In this document: positions 26,944 to 34,907 of the stretch, piece after piece
Layout of the letters: each line of letters begins with the position of its first letter
Numbering within the stretch: position 1 is the stretch's first letter
Source of the DNA: Streptomyces sp. YIM 121038
GTDB taxonomy: Bacteria > Actinomycetota > Actinomycetes > Streptomycetales > Streptomycetaceae
Direction: 5' to 3'
NCBI RefSeq assembly: GCF_006088715.1
Contig: NZ_CP030771.1
Span: 3,224,001-3,288,000, forward strand
Length of the DNA stretch: 64,000 nucleotides
The notes under the pieces: model-generated
Databases searched by the model: none
What the model was told of the DNA's origin: nothing
The model's input: only the letters and a program-made list of their open reading frames with translations
Program-made: the position numbers and the translations under genes

Positions 26944-27981
26944 GTGACCGTCAGTCTGGAACAGCTGCGCCGCTGCCATATCGGCGTCGACCTGGGGGCG
27001 GCCCGCACGCGCGTGTTCGTGAAGGGGGCTGGGCTCGTCGTGGACGAGCCGAGCGTGGCCGCCGTGAACACGCGCACGGGCGCGCTCATCGCGGTCGGCC
27101 AGTTCGCGGAGCAGATGACGGGCCGCACCCCCGCCTACATCCGTGTCGTACGCCCCGTGTCCGGCGGCACGGTCGTTGACATCCAGATGGCCCAGCGCAT
27201 GCTGCGCAGCCTGCTCGGCGAGAAGCTGCGCCGCACCCTGCGCCGCAAGCCCCGCCTGCGCGCGGCCGCGTGCACCCCGCACGACGCGGACCCGCTCGCG
27301 CAGCGCGCCACCGTCGAGACCCTGGTGGGCCTCGGCGCGCGGCGCGTGGAACTGGTGGACACGCTCATCGCGGCGGCGGTGGGCTGCGGGCTTCCGGTGG
27401 AGCGCGCCGAAGCGACCATGATCATGGTGTGCGGCGCCGCGACCACGCAGGTCGCGGTGCTCTCCCTCGGCTCCATCGTGACGGCCGAGCGGATCCCGGT
27501 GGGCGGCGAGGCCATCGACCACGCGATCGTGCAGCACCTGCGCCACCAGCACGAACTGATGCTGCCCTCCCAGTCGGTACGCCCCCTCCAGCTCGCCCTC
27601 AGCGGCAACGGCCTGACCCCGCACGGCCCGGAGTCCACCGAGATCCACGGCAGGGACGTCGCGACGGGCCTGGCCCGCTCCGTCCAGGTCGACACGGCCG
27701 CCGTCCGCAACGCCATCCACACCCCGCTCACCGCCGTGCTCGACGGCATCGGCAAGGTGCTGCGCGACTGCCCGCCGGACCTCGTGGCCGACCTCGCCGA
27801 CCGGGGCATCATGATGGTCGGCGGCAGCGCGCTGCTCCCCGGCCTCGACCAGATGCTGCGGAACGCGACGGGCATGCCCGTGCACATCGCGGAGCGCCCC
27901 GACGTGTGCGCGGTGCTCGGCCTCGGTGCCATGCTTGAGGGCAAGATCCAGCCGCTGGTCCTCGCTCCCCTGACAGGCTGA
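26944..27981 (+). CDS. MreB-like actin homologue (Mbl-type rod-shape protein) with altered nucleotide site
   Basis: A 345-residue actin-fold protein. The PHOSPHATE-1 loop is HIGVDLGAARTRVFVKG and the ADENOSINE region is IMMVGGSALLPGLDQMLRNATGMPVHIAE. The PHOSPHATE-2 loop, normally VVDIGGGTTEVAVIS in MreB, reads MVCGAATTQVAVLS: the catalytic Asp is Val and the Glu that activates water is Gln. ATP hydrolysis is therefore doubtful. The GTG start at 26944 has GGGAGG seven bases upstream. In S. coelicolor a second MreB-like protein, Mbl (SCO2451, from memory), lies a few genes from matB and contributes to spore-wall synthesis; this gene is in the equivalent position, so orthology to Mbl is likely. 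Another MreB is expected elsewhere in the genome. Confidence 0.8.
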   Translation: MTVSLEQLRRCHIGVDLGAARTRVFVKGAGLVVDEPSVAAVNTRTGALIAVGQFAEQMTGRTPAYIRVVRPVSGGTVVDIQMAQRMLRSLLGEKLRRTLRRKPRLRAAACTPHDADPLAQRATVETLVGLGARRVELVDTLIAAAVGCGLPVERAEATMIMVCGAATTQVAVLSLGSIVTAERIPVGGEAIDHAIVQHLRHQHELMLPSQSVRPLQLALSGNGLTPHGPESTEIHGRDVATGLARSVQVDTAAVRNAIHTPLTAVLDGIGKVLRDCPPDLVADLADRGIMMVGGSALLPGLDQMLRNATGMPVHIAERPDVCAVLGLGAMLEGKIQPLVLAPLTG

Positions 27982-28020
27982 CGAGGCCCGGCCCGTCCGG
28001 GACGGGAGTACGCCGCCGCC

Positions 28021-29514
28021 ATGACCGACGACGTCGTCAGCGGAGCTCCGCCGCCCCTGCCGCTGCTCCTGGACGCGGTCATCGGCATCGGCACGGAGCT
28101 GTCCCTGCGCCCCACGCTCCAGCACATCGTGGACAGCGCCGCCGCGTTGACCGGGGCCCGGTACGCCGTGCTGCGGGTCCCGGCGGCGGAGGGCGCGCGG
28201 CCGGAGCGGTTCACGGCCGGGGCAGAGCGGGAGCCGGAGCCCGGCGCGACGGACTCCGGGGGCGGCACGGACCCCTCCATGCTGAGCGTCCCCATCCGCG
28301 TCCAGGACGAGGAGTTCGGCCTGCTCCGCCTCACCCACGCGCGGGGCGGCGCCTTCACCGCCGAGGACCGGGGGATGCTGCGGGTCCTCGCGAGCCAGGC
28401 GGGCATCGCCATCGCCAACGCCCGCCTGTACGAGACCGCCCGGCAGCGGGAGCGCTGGATCGAGGGCGCGGCGGCGGTCACCACGGCCCTCCTCACCGGT
28501 GAGGCGGCGCCCGACGCCCTGATGACGGTGGCTCAGCAGGCCCGGCTCCTCGCGGACGCGGCGGCGGGCGTCGTCCTCCAGCCGACGGCCGAGGGCGGCA
28601 TGCGGATCGTCGCGGCGGCGACCTCGGGGGCGGCCGGGCCGGGATACCGGCGCCACCCCGCCGCGGCCGCGCAGAACGACCTCATGGGGACCACCATCGA
28701 GCCCGGCAGCGCGGTCCTCGAACAACTCCTGGGCGGGCAGCCGGTGTTCATCGAGGACTCGGCGACCGACCCCCGGATGACGACCCATGTGCGGTCCCGT
28801 TTCGGGCCGAGCATGATGCTGCCGCTGCAGGCTGGCGGCCGTCTCATCGGTACGCTCGCGCTGCCGCGCCGCCGCGGCGAACGCCCGTACACGGCGGTGG
28901 AGCGGCTGCTCGCCACCCAGTTCGCCTCGCAGGCCGCGCTCGCCCTCGTGCTCGCCGACGCGCAGCAGTCCCGGCAGCGGCTCGCCGTGTTCGAGGACCG
29001 CGACCGCATCGCCCGCGACCTGCACGACCTCGTCGTCCAGCGGCTCTTCGCGACCGGCATGATGCTGGAGTCGACGCGCCGCAGGGCCGGTTCCGCCCCC
29101 GAGCAGTCGGCGCTCGACCAGGCGGTGGACGAGCTGGAGTCCACCATCCAGGAGGTGCGGACGGCGATCTTCGCGCTCCAGCAGCCGCCCGCCGACGCGC
29201 CGACGACGTTCCGGGGCAAGGTGCTCAAGGAGACGGCCGGGGCGGGCGCGGTGCTCGGGGTGCAGCCGTCGGTGCACTTCACGGGCGCCGTGGACACCCG
29301 GGTCACGGAGCCCGCCGCGGGCCGCCTCCTCGCCGCCCTGCGCCGGGCCCTGGCCGCGACGTCGCGGCGCCCCGGCGTCTCCCGGATCGAGGTGACGGTC
29401 GAGGCGGGGGTCCTGCCGGACGGGCGTGCCGGGGTGCGGCTCGTCGTCCACGACGACGGCGAGACGGACGCCGCCTCCGACACCGGCACCACCACCTGGC
29501 AGGCCCCGCTGTAG
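28021..29514 (+). CDS. GAF-domain sensor histidine kinase, DevS/DosT-like, with truncated ATPase domain
   Basis: A 497-residue cytoplasmic protein. Two GAF domains (about residues 15–145 and 150–315) are followed by the HisKA_3 dimerisation helix with phosphoacceptor His335 in DRIARDLHDLVVQRLFATG. This matches the DevS/DosT type of NarL-pathway kinase. The HATPase domain starts normally (AAGRLLAALRRALAATSRR) but the N-box Asn is missing and the protein stops shortly after VRLVVHDDGETD, before any G box. It therefore probably cannot bind ATP. No response regulator is adjacent. It starts 39 bases after the MreB-like gene with GGGAG upstream. It may act as a decoy or phosphate sink, or may need a second kinase. 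Confidence 0.8.
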   Translation: MTDDVVSGAPPPLPLLLDAVIGIGTELSLRPTLQHIVDSAAALTGARYAVLRVPAAEGARPERFTAGAEREPEPGATDSGGGTDPSMLSVPIRVQDEEFGLLRLTHARGGAFTAEDRGMLRVLASQAGIAIANARLYETARQRERWIEGAAAVTTALLTGEAAPDALMTVAQQARLLADAAAGVVLQPTAEGGMRIVAAATSGAAGPGYRRHPAAAAQNDLMGTTIEPGSAVLEQLLGGQPVFIEDSATDPRMTTHVRSRFGPSMMLPLQAGGRLIGTLALPRRRGERPYTAVERLLATQFASQAALALVLADAQQSRQRLAVFEDRDRIARDLHDLVVQRLFATGMMLESTRRRAGSAPEQSALDQAVDELESTIQEVRTAIFALQQPPADAPTTFRGKVLKETAGAGAVLGVQPSVHFTGAVDTRVTEPAAGRLLAALRRALAATSRRPGVSRIEVTVEAGVLPDGRAGVRLVVHDDGETDAASDTGTTTWQAPL

Positions 29515-29557
29515 CCGGGCCCTCCGGGGGCTGCCGCCCCTCGGACCCCCTCCTCAC

Positions 29558-29596
29558 CGGCGCTCCGCGCCTTGTCCTCAAACGCCGGACGGGCTG
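29558..29596 (-). repeat. Streptomyces dispersed intergenic repeat, copy 2
   Basis: Reverse-complement copy of the 39-bp element at 14130–14168, with one mismatch. It fills the gap between the convergent sensor kinase and MFS exporter genes, next to a GC-rich palindromic stretch that may also end transcription. Confidence 0.8.
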
Positions 29597-29632
29597 AATC
29601 CTTCGGCCGCGCGCCGTCGCCTTCCGCCGGGA

Positions 29633-30991
29633 TCAGGCCGGAGACCTGCTGAACCCCCGACTGCTCGGCACCAGGGCCGCCGCCGCCGGGGCCGCGAAGC
29701 ACAGGGCCGCGCAGGCCGCGAGGACCGGGCGGGGGCCGAAGGTGTCGATGGCCGGGGCGATCAGGGCGAGGCCCGCGGGGGCGAGGCCGTAGGACAGCAT
29801 GAAGTCCAGGGACGACACCCGCGCCAGCTTGTCGGGCGCGACCTCGCGCTGGGTGGCGGTGAACCACGGCACGTTGAACAGTTCGATGCCCACCCCGGCC
29901 ACCGCGTACGCCGCCACGACGACCGTCCAGTGCACCGGCAGGACGAGGCTCAGCGGCGCGAAGCCGTAGAGGGCGAGGCCCGCGAGGGCGGCCCGGCCCT
30001 GGGCGCGCGGCCGCCAGCGGGCGACGACCAGGGCGCCGCCGAGCGCCCCGAGGGTGTACGCGGTCATGGCGGCGGCCAGGACCACCCCGGTGCCGTACTT
30101 GTCGCGGCTGACCAGCGGCAGCGCCACGCCGGTCGCCGAGTAGCCGGTGGCTATGACGGTGGTCAGCGCCCCGAGTCCGGCCAGGAACCAGGGGTGGCGC
30201 CGGGCCTCGCGCAGCCCTTCGCCGAACTCCGCGAGGAAGGAGGGGCGTTCACCGGGCGGGCCCGCGTCCGCCGCGGCCGCCGTGTCCGCCCGGCCGGGGC
30301 CCGGCACCAGCGCCGCCACCAGCCACAGCACGCCGATCCCGAGCAGCAGCGCCCAGGTGTCGAGGACGACGGCGAGCAGCGCGGTGAGCGCGGGCCCGGT
30401 GAGCGTGGTGACCCGTACGGAGAGGGTCATCGCGGCGTTGGCGGCCTGGCGCCGGTCCTCGTCGACGACCTCGGCGGTCAGCGCCTGGAAGGCGGGGCGG
30501 CACGCGCCCTGCCCGGCGCCCGCGACCGCGGCGGCCACGAGCGTCAGCGCGAGCGAGCGGCCGAGGCCGAGCGCGAGGAGGGGCGTCGCGGCCGCGGCGG
30601 CGAGGCCCGACCAGAGCACCACGCCGCGCCGCGAGTACCGGTCGGCGAGGACGCCGCCGACGGCGACCGCGACGAGGAAGCCCGCGGTGCGGGCGGCGAG
30701 CAGCAGGCCGAGGGCGGCCGCGCCGATGGTGCGGTCGAGCACGGCGAGCCCGAGGACGAAGGGCAGCGCCCAGGTGGCGAGCCCGGACGCGGTGGTGCCC
30801 GCCCAGAGCCGCAGGAAGGCGGGTTCCCGCAGGACGCTCCGCGCGGGAGCCACGCCCCCTTCCGCGCCCCGTTCCACGCCCCCTCCCGTGCCCCGTTCCG
30901 CGCCCCGTTCCGCGCCCTCTTCCGCGCTTCCTACCGCGCTCCCTTCCGCACCCTCGGCGGGCCCGGCCGCTTGCGTTGGCGTGGTCGCCAC
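29633..30991 (-). CDS. MFS exporter (EntS-like), candidate metallophore exporter
   Basis: A 452-residue major facilitator protein with about twelve helices starting at residue 50 (LREPAFLRLWAGTTASGLATWALPFVLG). The helix-2/3 loop carries GGVLADRYSRRGVV, the MFS motif A of the enterobactin-exporter-like group, and the helix-11 region has ELFNVPWFTATQREVAPDKLARVSS, typical of this family. The N-terminal 45 residues are low-complexity Glu/Gly/Arg repeats (GAERGAERG) encoded by short tandem DNA repeats, so the true start could be further downstream, near residue 48. It is divergent from the metal-ABC operon across a 212-bp region with a Zur-like box. Export of the ligand made by that operon is the natural inference, not shown by sequence alone. 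Confidence 0.75.
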   Translation of the reverse strand: MATTPTQAAGPAEGAEGSAVGSAEEGAERGAERGTGGGVERGAEGGVAPARSVLREPAFLRLWAGTTASGLATWALPFVLGLAVLDRTIGAAALGLLLAARTAGFLVAVAVGGVLADRYSRRGVVLWSGLAAAAATPLLALGLGRSLALTLVAAAVAGAGQGACRPAFQALTAEVVDEDRRQAANAAMTLSVRVTTLTGPALTALLAVVLDTWALLLGIGVLWLVAALVPGPGRADTAAAADAGPPGERPSFLAEFGEGLREARRHPWFLAGLGALTTVIATGYSATGVALPLVSRDKYGTGVVLAAAMTAYTLGALGGALVVARWRPRAQGRAALAGLALYGFAPLSLVLPVHWTVVVAAYAVAGVGIELFNVPWFTATQREVAPDKLARVSSLDFMLSYGLAPAGLALIAPAIDTFGPRPVLAACAALCFAAPAAAALVPSSRGFSRSPA

Positions 30992-31143
30992 GTGACGTAC
31001 TCCTCTGCTGTCGTCCGCGCGGACCGCGCGGTCTTGAAATCGTTATGCGGCCTCGTTGGAGACCCCGAGTCCCCGCACTGGCAAGGGATTTGGCGCCCAC
31101 CCACGGGTGGCCGCGCCACGTCGGCGGGCACCCCGAGACCTGT

Positions 31144-31164
31144 TAATGAAAATGATTGCCATTA
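31144..31164. promoter_or_regulatory. Zur (zinc uptake regulator) operator
   Basis: A 21-bp imperfect palindrome with outer arms TAATG and CATTA and core AAAATGATTGC; eight of ten base pairs are symmetrical. It matches the actinobacterial Zur consensus as I recall it (TGAAAAT-N-ATTTTCA extended by TA/AT arms) at all but two positions. A TACAGT at 31163–31168 could be the −10 box, so bound repressor would block transcription of the importer operon. Confidence 0.75.
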
Positions 31165-31203
31165 CAGTACAGTGGTCGCGTCCCCATCCACACCGGAGGT
31201 CCC

Positions 31204-32220
31204 ATGCGTCCGCGTCACCCCGCCCGCCTCGGCACCGTCGCCCTCGCCCTGTCCCTCACGGCCGTCGGCTGCGCCTCCGGCGGCAGCGACCCGTCGGACG
31301 ACGGGGCGGCCGCCGCCCACAGGACGACCGTCACGAGCTGCGGGAAGAAGCTGGAGCTCGACGGTCCGCCGAAGCGCGCCGTCGCCCTCGACCAGTCCTC
31401 CACCGAGGTGCTCCTCGCGCTCGGGCTCCAGGGCCGCATGGCCGGCACGTCCAACCTCAAGACGAAGATCGCGCCGGAGTACAAGGCGGCGTACGACGAG
31501 GTGAAGGTGGTCAGCCCGAAGATCCTCACGAGCGAGCAGCTGCGGGCCGCGGCGCCCGACCTCGCCGTCGGCGGCTTCGCGGACTACTTCACCAAGGACC
31601 GCGTCGGCACCCGCGAGGAGCTGGCCCGCCTCGGACTGCCGTCGTTCGTGAGCGCCGTGGACTGCCCGCCGCGGGGCACCGACCGCACCCCCTTCGAGCT
31701 GCTCTTCAAGGACTACGCCGACCTCGGCAAGGTCTTCGGCGTCGAGAAGCGCGCCGAGAAGCTCGTGCGGGAGCAGCGCGCCGCGCTCGCCGGGGCCGCG
31801 AAGACGAAGAAGCGGGTCAAGGGCGAGCCGACCGTGGTGTGGCTGTACTCGGTGTACGGCGACACGCCGTACGTGGCGGGCGGCTCCGCGATACCCAGCG
31901 AGATGAGCCGCGTGGTCGGCGCGCGGAACGCCTTCGACGACGTCGACGAGGACTGGCCGCAGGTCAGCTGGGAGGAAGTCGCCAAGCGCAAGCCGGACTT
32001 CATCGTGCTCGGCGATCTGTCGGAGCGCGGCAAGCCGGGCGACAGTGCCGCGGACAAGCTCGCCGCGGTCCGTGCCGACCCGGTGATGGCGAAGCTGCCC
32101 GCCGTGCGGGAGAAGCGCTTCATCGAGATACCCGGCACGGAGATGGACCCCTCGGTCCGCGCGGTCGGCGCCCTGCCGCGGCTCGTCACGGGGATGAAGG
32201 ACCTCGGGTATGTCCGCTAG
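31204..32220 (+). CDS. substrate-binding lipoprotein of a FecCD-type metal/metallophore ABC importer
   Basis: A 338-residue lipoprotein. The signal peptide ends in LTAVGC, a lipobox whose Cys is at about residue 23. The mature part has the periplasmic-binding-protein type-2/TroA-like layout of siderophore and cobalamin binders: CGKKLELDGPPKRAVALDQSSTEVLLALG opens lobe 1, a long linking helix lies near the middle, and VAKRKPDFIVLGDLSE plus PAVREKRFIEIPG form lobe 2. GGAGG four bases before ATG 31204 supports the start. It is the first gene of a seven-gene operon directly behind a Zur box and overlaps the permease gene by 11 bases. Zinc or a zinc–ligand complex is the inferred cargo; iron-siderophore cannot be excluded from the protein alone. 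Confidence 0.8.
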   Translation: MRPRHPARLGTVALALSLTAVGCASGGSDPSDDGAAAAHRTTVTSCGKKLELDGPPKRAVALDQSSTEVLLALGLQGRMAGTSNLKTKIAPEYKAAYDEVKVVSPKILTSEQLRAAAPDLAVGGFADYFTKDRVGTREELARLGLPSFVSAVDCPPRGTDRTPFELLFKDYADLGKVFGVEKRAEKLVREQRAALAGAAKTKKRVKGEPTVVWLYSVYGDTPYVAGGSAIPSEMSRVVGARNAFDDVDEDWPQVSWEEVAKRKPDFIVLGDLSERGKPGDSAADKLAAVRADPVMAKLPAVREKRFIEIPGTEMDPSVRAVGALPRLVTGMKDLGYVR

Positions 32221-33376
32221 CCCGGGTCCGGTGGGCGTCGTCGGCCCGCCCGCGCCGCCGGGTCCAGGCGGCGGCGCGGTGGACCTGCTGCACCCGTCGG
32301 CCCGGACGGCGGCGCGCTCCCCCGGGGCCGCCGCCCCCTCCCCCGCCGCCCGGAACGTGCTGCGGGGGCCGGGCGCGCGGGCCGGGCTCTTCCTCCTGGC
32401 CGCGCTCGCCCTCGTCGCGTCCGCCGCCGTGTCCGTGCGCATCGGCACCACCGACGTCGGCTACGGGGACATCGCCCGCAGCGCGGGCTACCACCTGGGG
32501 CTCGGCGCCGAGCCCCCGGCGCCGCTCGTGGACTCGCTGATCTGGGAACTCAGGGTGCCGCGCGTGCTGCTCGCGGCCCTGGTCGGCGCCACCCTCGCGG
32601 TGTGCGGCGCCGCGCTCCAGGCGGTCACGCGCAACGCCCTCGCCGACCCCTATCTCCTGGGCATCTCCTCGGGCGCCTCGACCGGCGCGGTCACCGTCGT
32701 GGTGCTCGGCGTCGGGTCCGCCTCGCTCGGTGTGACGGGCGGCGCGTTCGTGGGCGCCATGGTGTCGTTCGCCCTGCTGATGCTGCTGCTGCGGCGCGGC
32801 GGCCTGGACTCGGTGCGGATCGTCCTGACGGGCGTCGTGGTGTCGCAGCTGTTCACGGCCCTCACCTCGCTCGTCCTGATGGCGTCCGGCGACGCGGAGA
32901 TGATCCGGGCGATCACGCAGTGGCTGCTCGGCTCGATGGCGCCCGCGCGCTGGGACGCGGTGGCCGTGACGGCCGTCGTGACGGCGGTGGGCCTGCTCGT
33001 GCTCTGGCTCAACTCGGCGGCCCTCGACGGGTTCTCCTTCGGCGCGGACGCGGCCTCGTCGCTCGGCGTCGACGTGCGCACCACGCGCTGGGTGCTCCTC
33101 GTCGTGACGTCCCTGATGACGTCGGTGGCCGTCGCCTCCGTGGGCGCGATCGGCTTCGTCGGCCTGATCGTGCCGCACGGCGTACGGTTCCTCGTCGGCC
33201 CCCGGCACCGGGTGCTGCTTCCGCTGTCGGCCCTGGTCGGCGCGGTGTTCCTGGTGTGGACGGACGCGCTCGCGCGGGTCGCGTTCACCCCGCAGGAGGT
33301 GCCCGTCGGCGTGTTCACCGCGCTGCTCGGCGTGCCGCTGTTCCTGCTCGTCCTGCGCGGGCGGGGTGAGCTGTGA
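32210..33376 (+). CDS. FecCD/BtuC-family ABC permease
   Basis: A 388-residue integral membrane permease. After a Pro/Ala-rich cytoplasmic lead of about 55 residues come roughly ten helices with the family signatures LRVPRVLLAALVGATLAVCGAALQAVTRNALADPYLLGISSGAS in the first half and SVGAIGFVGLIVPHGVRFLVGPRHRVLLPLS near the C-terminus, the loop that contacts the ATPase. ATG 32210 lies inside the upstream gene; the downstream ATPase overlaps by GTGA. The long N-terminal extension is unusual for the family but reads as coding. As in BtuC, it would form a homodimer that moves the chelate across the membrane. Confidence 0.85.
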   Translation: MSASPGPVGVVGPPAPPGPGGGAVDLLHPSARTAARSPGAAAPSPAARNVLRGPGARAGLFLLAALALVASAAVSVRIGTTDVGYGDIARSAGYHLGLGAEPPAPLVDSLIWELRVPRVLLAALVGATLAVCGAALQAVTRNALADPYLLGISSGASTGAVTVVVLGVGSASLGVTGGAFVGAMVSFALLMLLLRRGGLDSVRIVLTGVVVSQLFTALTSLVLMASGDAEMIRAITQWLLGSMAPARWDAVAVTAVVTAVGLLVLWLNSAALDGFSFGADAASSLGVDVRTTRWVLLVVTSLMTSVAVASVGAIGFVGLIVPHGVRFLVGPRHRVLLPLSALVGAVFLVWTDALARVAFTPQEVPVGVFTALLGVPLFLLVLRGRGEL

Positions 33377-34170
33377 GGATCACCGCGCAGAACGTGAGCT
33401 GGGCGGTCGCGGGCCGGGCCGTCGTCGACGGCGTGTCCCTGGACGTCGCCCCGGGCGAGACCGTCGGCCTGATCGGGCCCAACGGCTCCGGCAAGTCCTC
33501 CCTGTTGCGGTGCCTGGCCGGGCTGCGGGCGCCCACCGAGGGCGTCGTCCGCTACGACGGCGAGCCGATCGGGCCCTGGGGCGCGCGGCGCGTCGCCCGG
33601 CGCGTCGCCTTCGTGGAGCAGGCCGCCGACACCGACAGCGAGCTGCGGGTCGTGGACGTGGTGGGCCTCGGCCGGACGCCGTTCGGGGACCGGTGGCGCG
33701 GGCCCGGCGCGCACGACCGGGCCGTCGTCGAGGCCGCCCTGGCGCGGCTCGGCCTGACCGGGCTGCGCGAGCGCGCCTGGAAGGCCCTGTCCGGCGGCGA
33801 GCGCCAGCGCGCCCACATCGCCCGCGCGCTCGCCCAGCAGCCGTACGCGATCCTCCTCGACGAGCCGACCAACCACCTCGACGTCAAGCACCAGTTGGAG
33901 CTGCTCGCCCTGCTCGCGGGCACCGACCAGACCGTCCTGGTCGCGCTGCACGACCTGTCGCTCGCCGCCCGCCACTGCGACCGGCTGCTCCTGCTGCACG
34001 GCGGACGCCTCGTCGCCGCCGGGCCGCCGAAGGACGTCCTGACGCCCGAGCTGCTCGCGGAGGTCTTCGAGGTCGACGCCGAGCCGGGCCCCGACGCCCT
34101 CGGCCATCTCGCGATCAGCTACCGCGGCCCCCTCCCTCCCCCCGACTCCCCTACGGAAAAGGACAGTTGA
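33373..34170 (+). CDS. ABC transporter ATPase, FepC-like
   Basis: A 265-residue ATPase of the siderophore/cobalamin import group. Walker A is GPNGSGKSS (near residue 37), the signature is ALSGGERQRAHIARALAQQP, Walker B is ILLDEPTNHLD and the switch His lies in VLVALHDLSLAARHCDRLLLL. The end, DVLTPELLAEVFEVDAE, is the usual FepC C-terminus. GTG 33373 overlaps the permease stop by four bases, and the gene's TGA shares one base with the ATG of the methyltransferase (TGATG). This links the importer to the biosynthetic genes in one transcript. Confidence 0.9.
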   Translation: MRITAQNVSWAVAGRAVVDGVSLDVAPGETVGLIGPNGSGKSSLLRCLAGLRAPTEGVVRYDGEPIGPWGARRVARRVAFVEQAADTDSELRVVDVVGLGRTPFGDRWRGPGAHDRAVVEAALARLGLTGLRERAWKALSGGERQRAHIARALAQQPYAILLDEPTNHLDVKHQLELLALLAGTDQTVLVALHDLSLAARHCDRLLLLHGGRLVAAGPPKDVLTPELLAEVFEVDAEPGPDALGHLAISYRGPLPPPDSPTEKDS

Positions 34171-34907
34171 TGAACACCCGAGCCACCGGCCCCGACCTGC
34201 TGCGGCAGCTGCCGCCGCCCCTGCCCGCCGAGCGGATCGTCGCGCTCAACCAGCCGAAGGCGGACCTGCACACCACGCGCGCGTACGAGTGGAACGGCTG
34301 GAGCTTCGACGTGCCGCCCGGCGTGTTCCTGCCCGGCGAGACCAGCCGGATGGTGCACGAGCGGATCCTCGACGGCCGCATAGAGACCCGCGGCCTGCGC
34401 TACGGCGCCATGGGGGCCGGGCTCGGCGTGGAGGCCGTGGCCGCCGGGGTGCGCGGGGCGCGCGAGATCTACGCGATGGACGTGCACGCCACCAGCGTCG
34501 CCACCGCGGCCCGGCACTACGCCCGTCTGGTCGGCCCCCGGGAGGGCACGGCGTTCCTGCCCGCCGCAGGCGACCTCTTCGACGGGCTCCCGCCGGGCGC
34601 GCGGCTCGACGTCGTCACCTTCAACCCGCCCGCCGTCAGCCGGCCGGTGAGCGACGACCCCGACGTCGTGCGCAACACCTGCGTCGGCTCGGGCCTGCTC
34701 GCGCGGTTCTTCACCCAGCTCGCCGAGCGGGACCTGCTCGCGCCCGACGGCGTGGCGTACGTGATCGCGTCGAACACCGCCGATCTGCGCCGCATCGTCC
34801 AGGACGCCCAGGAGCGGGGCTTCGCGCCACGGGTCGACTCGGTGCGCGACTGGCACGACGGCGTCCTCACCTTCCTGTTCGCCTTCACCCGCGGAGGCCG
34901 GGCATGA
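34170..34907 (+). CDS. class I methyltransferase with NPP motif (candidate N-methyltransferase)
   Basis: A 245-residue protein with a Rossmann SAM-binding core: LRYGAMGAGLGVEAVAAGVRG is motif I and IYAMDVHATSVATAARHYA motif II. The catalytic strand reads LDVVTFNPPAVSRPV; NPP at this place is the mark of methyltransferases acting on nitrogen (HemK/PrmC and DNA-amine types). The N-terminal lead EWNGWSFDVPPGVFLPGETSRMV also resembles PrmC-like substrate-positioning segments. It follows the ATPase gene with a one-base overlap and is coupled to the DUF364 gene by ATGA. Methylation of an amino-acid-derived ligand is inferred from context. A PrmC function is unlikely because that gene normally sits beside prfA. 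Confidence 0.7.
   Translation: MNTRATGPDLLRQLPPPLPAERIVALNQPKADLHTTRAYEWNGWSFDVPPGVFLPGETSRMVHERILDGRIETRGLRYGAMGAGLGVEAVAAGVRGAREIYAMDVHATSVATAARHYARLVGPREGTAFLPAAGDLFDGLPPGARLDVVTFNPPAVSRPVSDDPDVVRNTCVGSGLLARFFTQLAERDLLAPDGVAYVIASNTADLRRIVQDAQERGFAPRVDSVRDWHDGVLTFLFAFTRGGRA

Noticed and set aside
31034..31048. Possible second Zur-like box (TTGAAATCGTTATGC) nearer the MFS exporter
   Set aside because: Only about nine of fifteen positions fit the consensus and symmetry is poor; not listed as a site.
34170..34907. Assignment of the NPP-motif methyltransferase as PrmC/HemK
   Set aside because: The usual neighbour prfA is absent, and it is locked into the metal operon; only the general N-methyltransferase type is kept.
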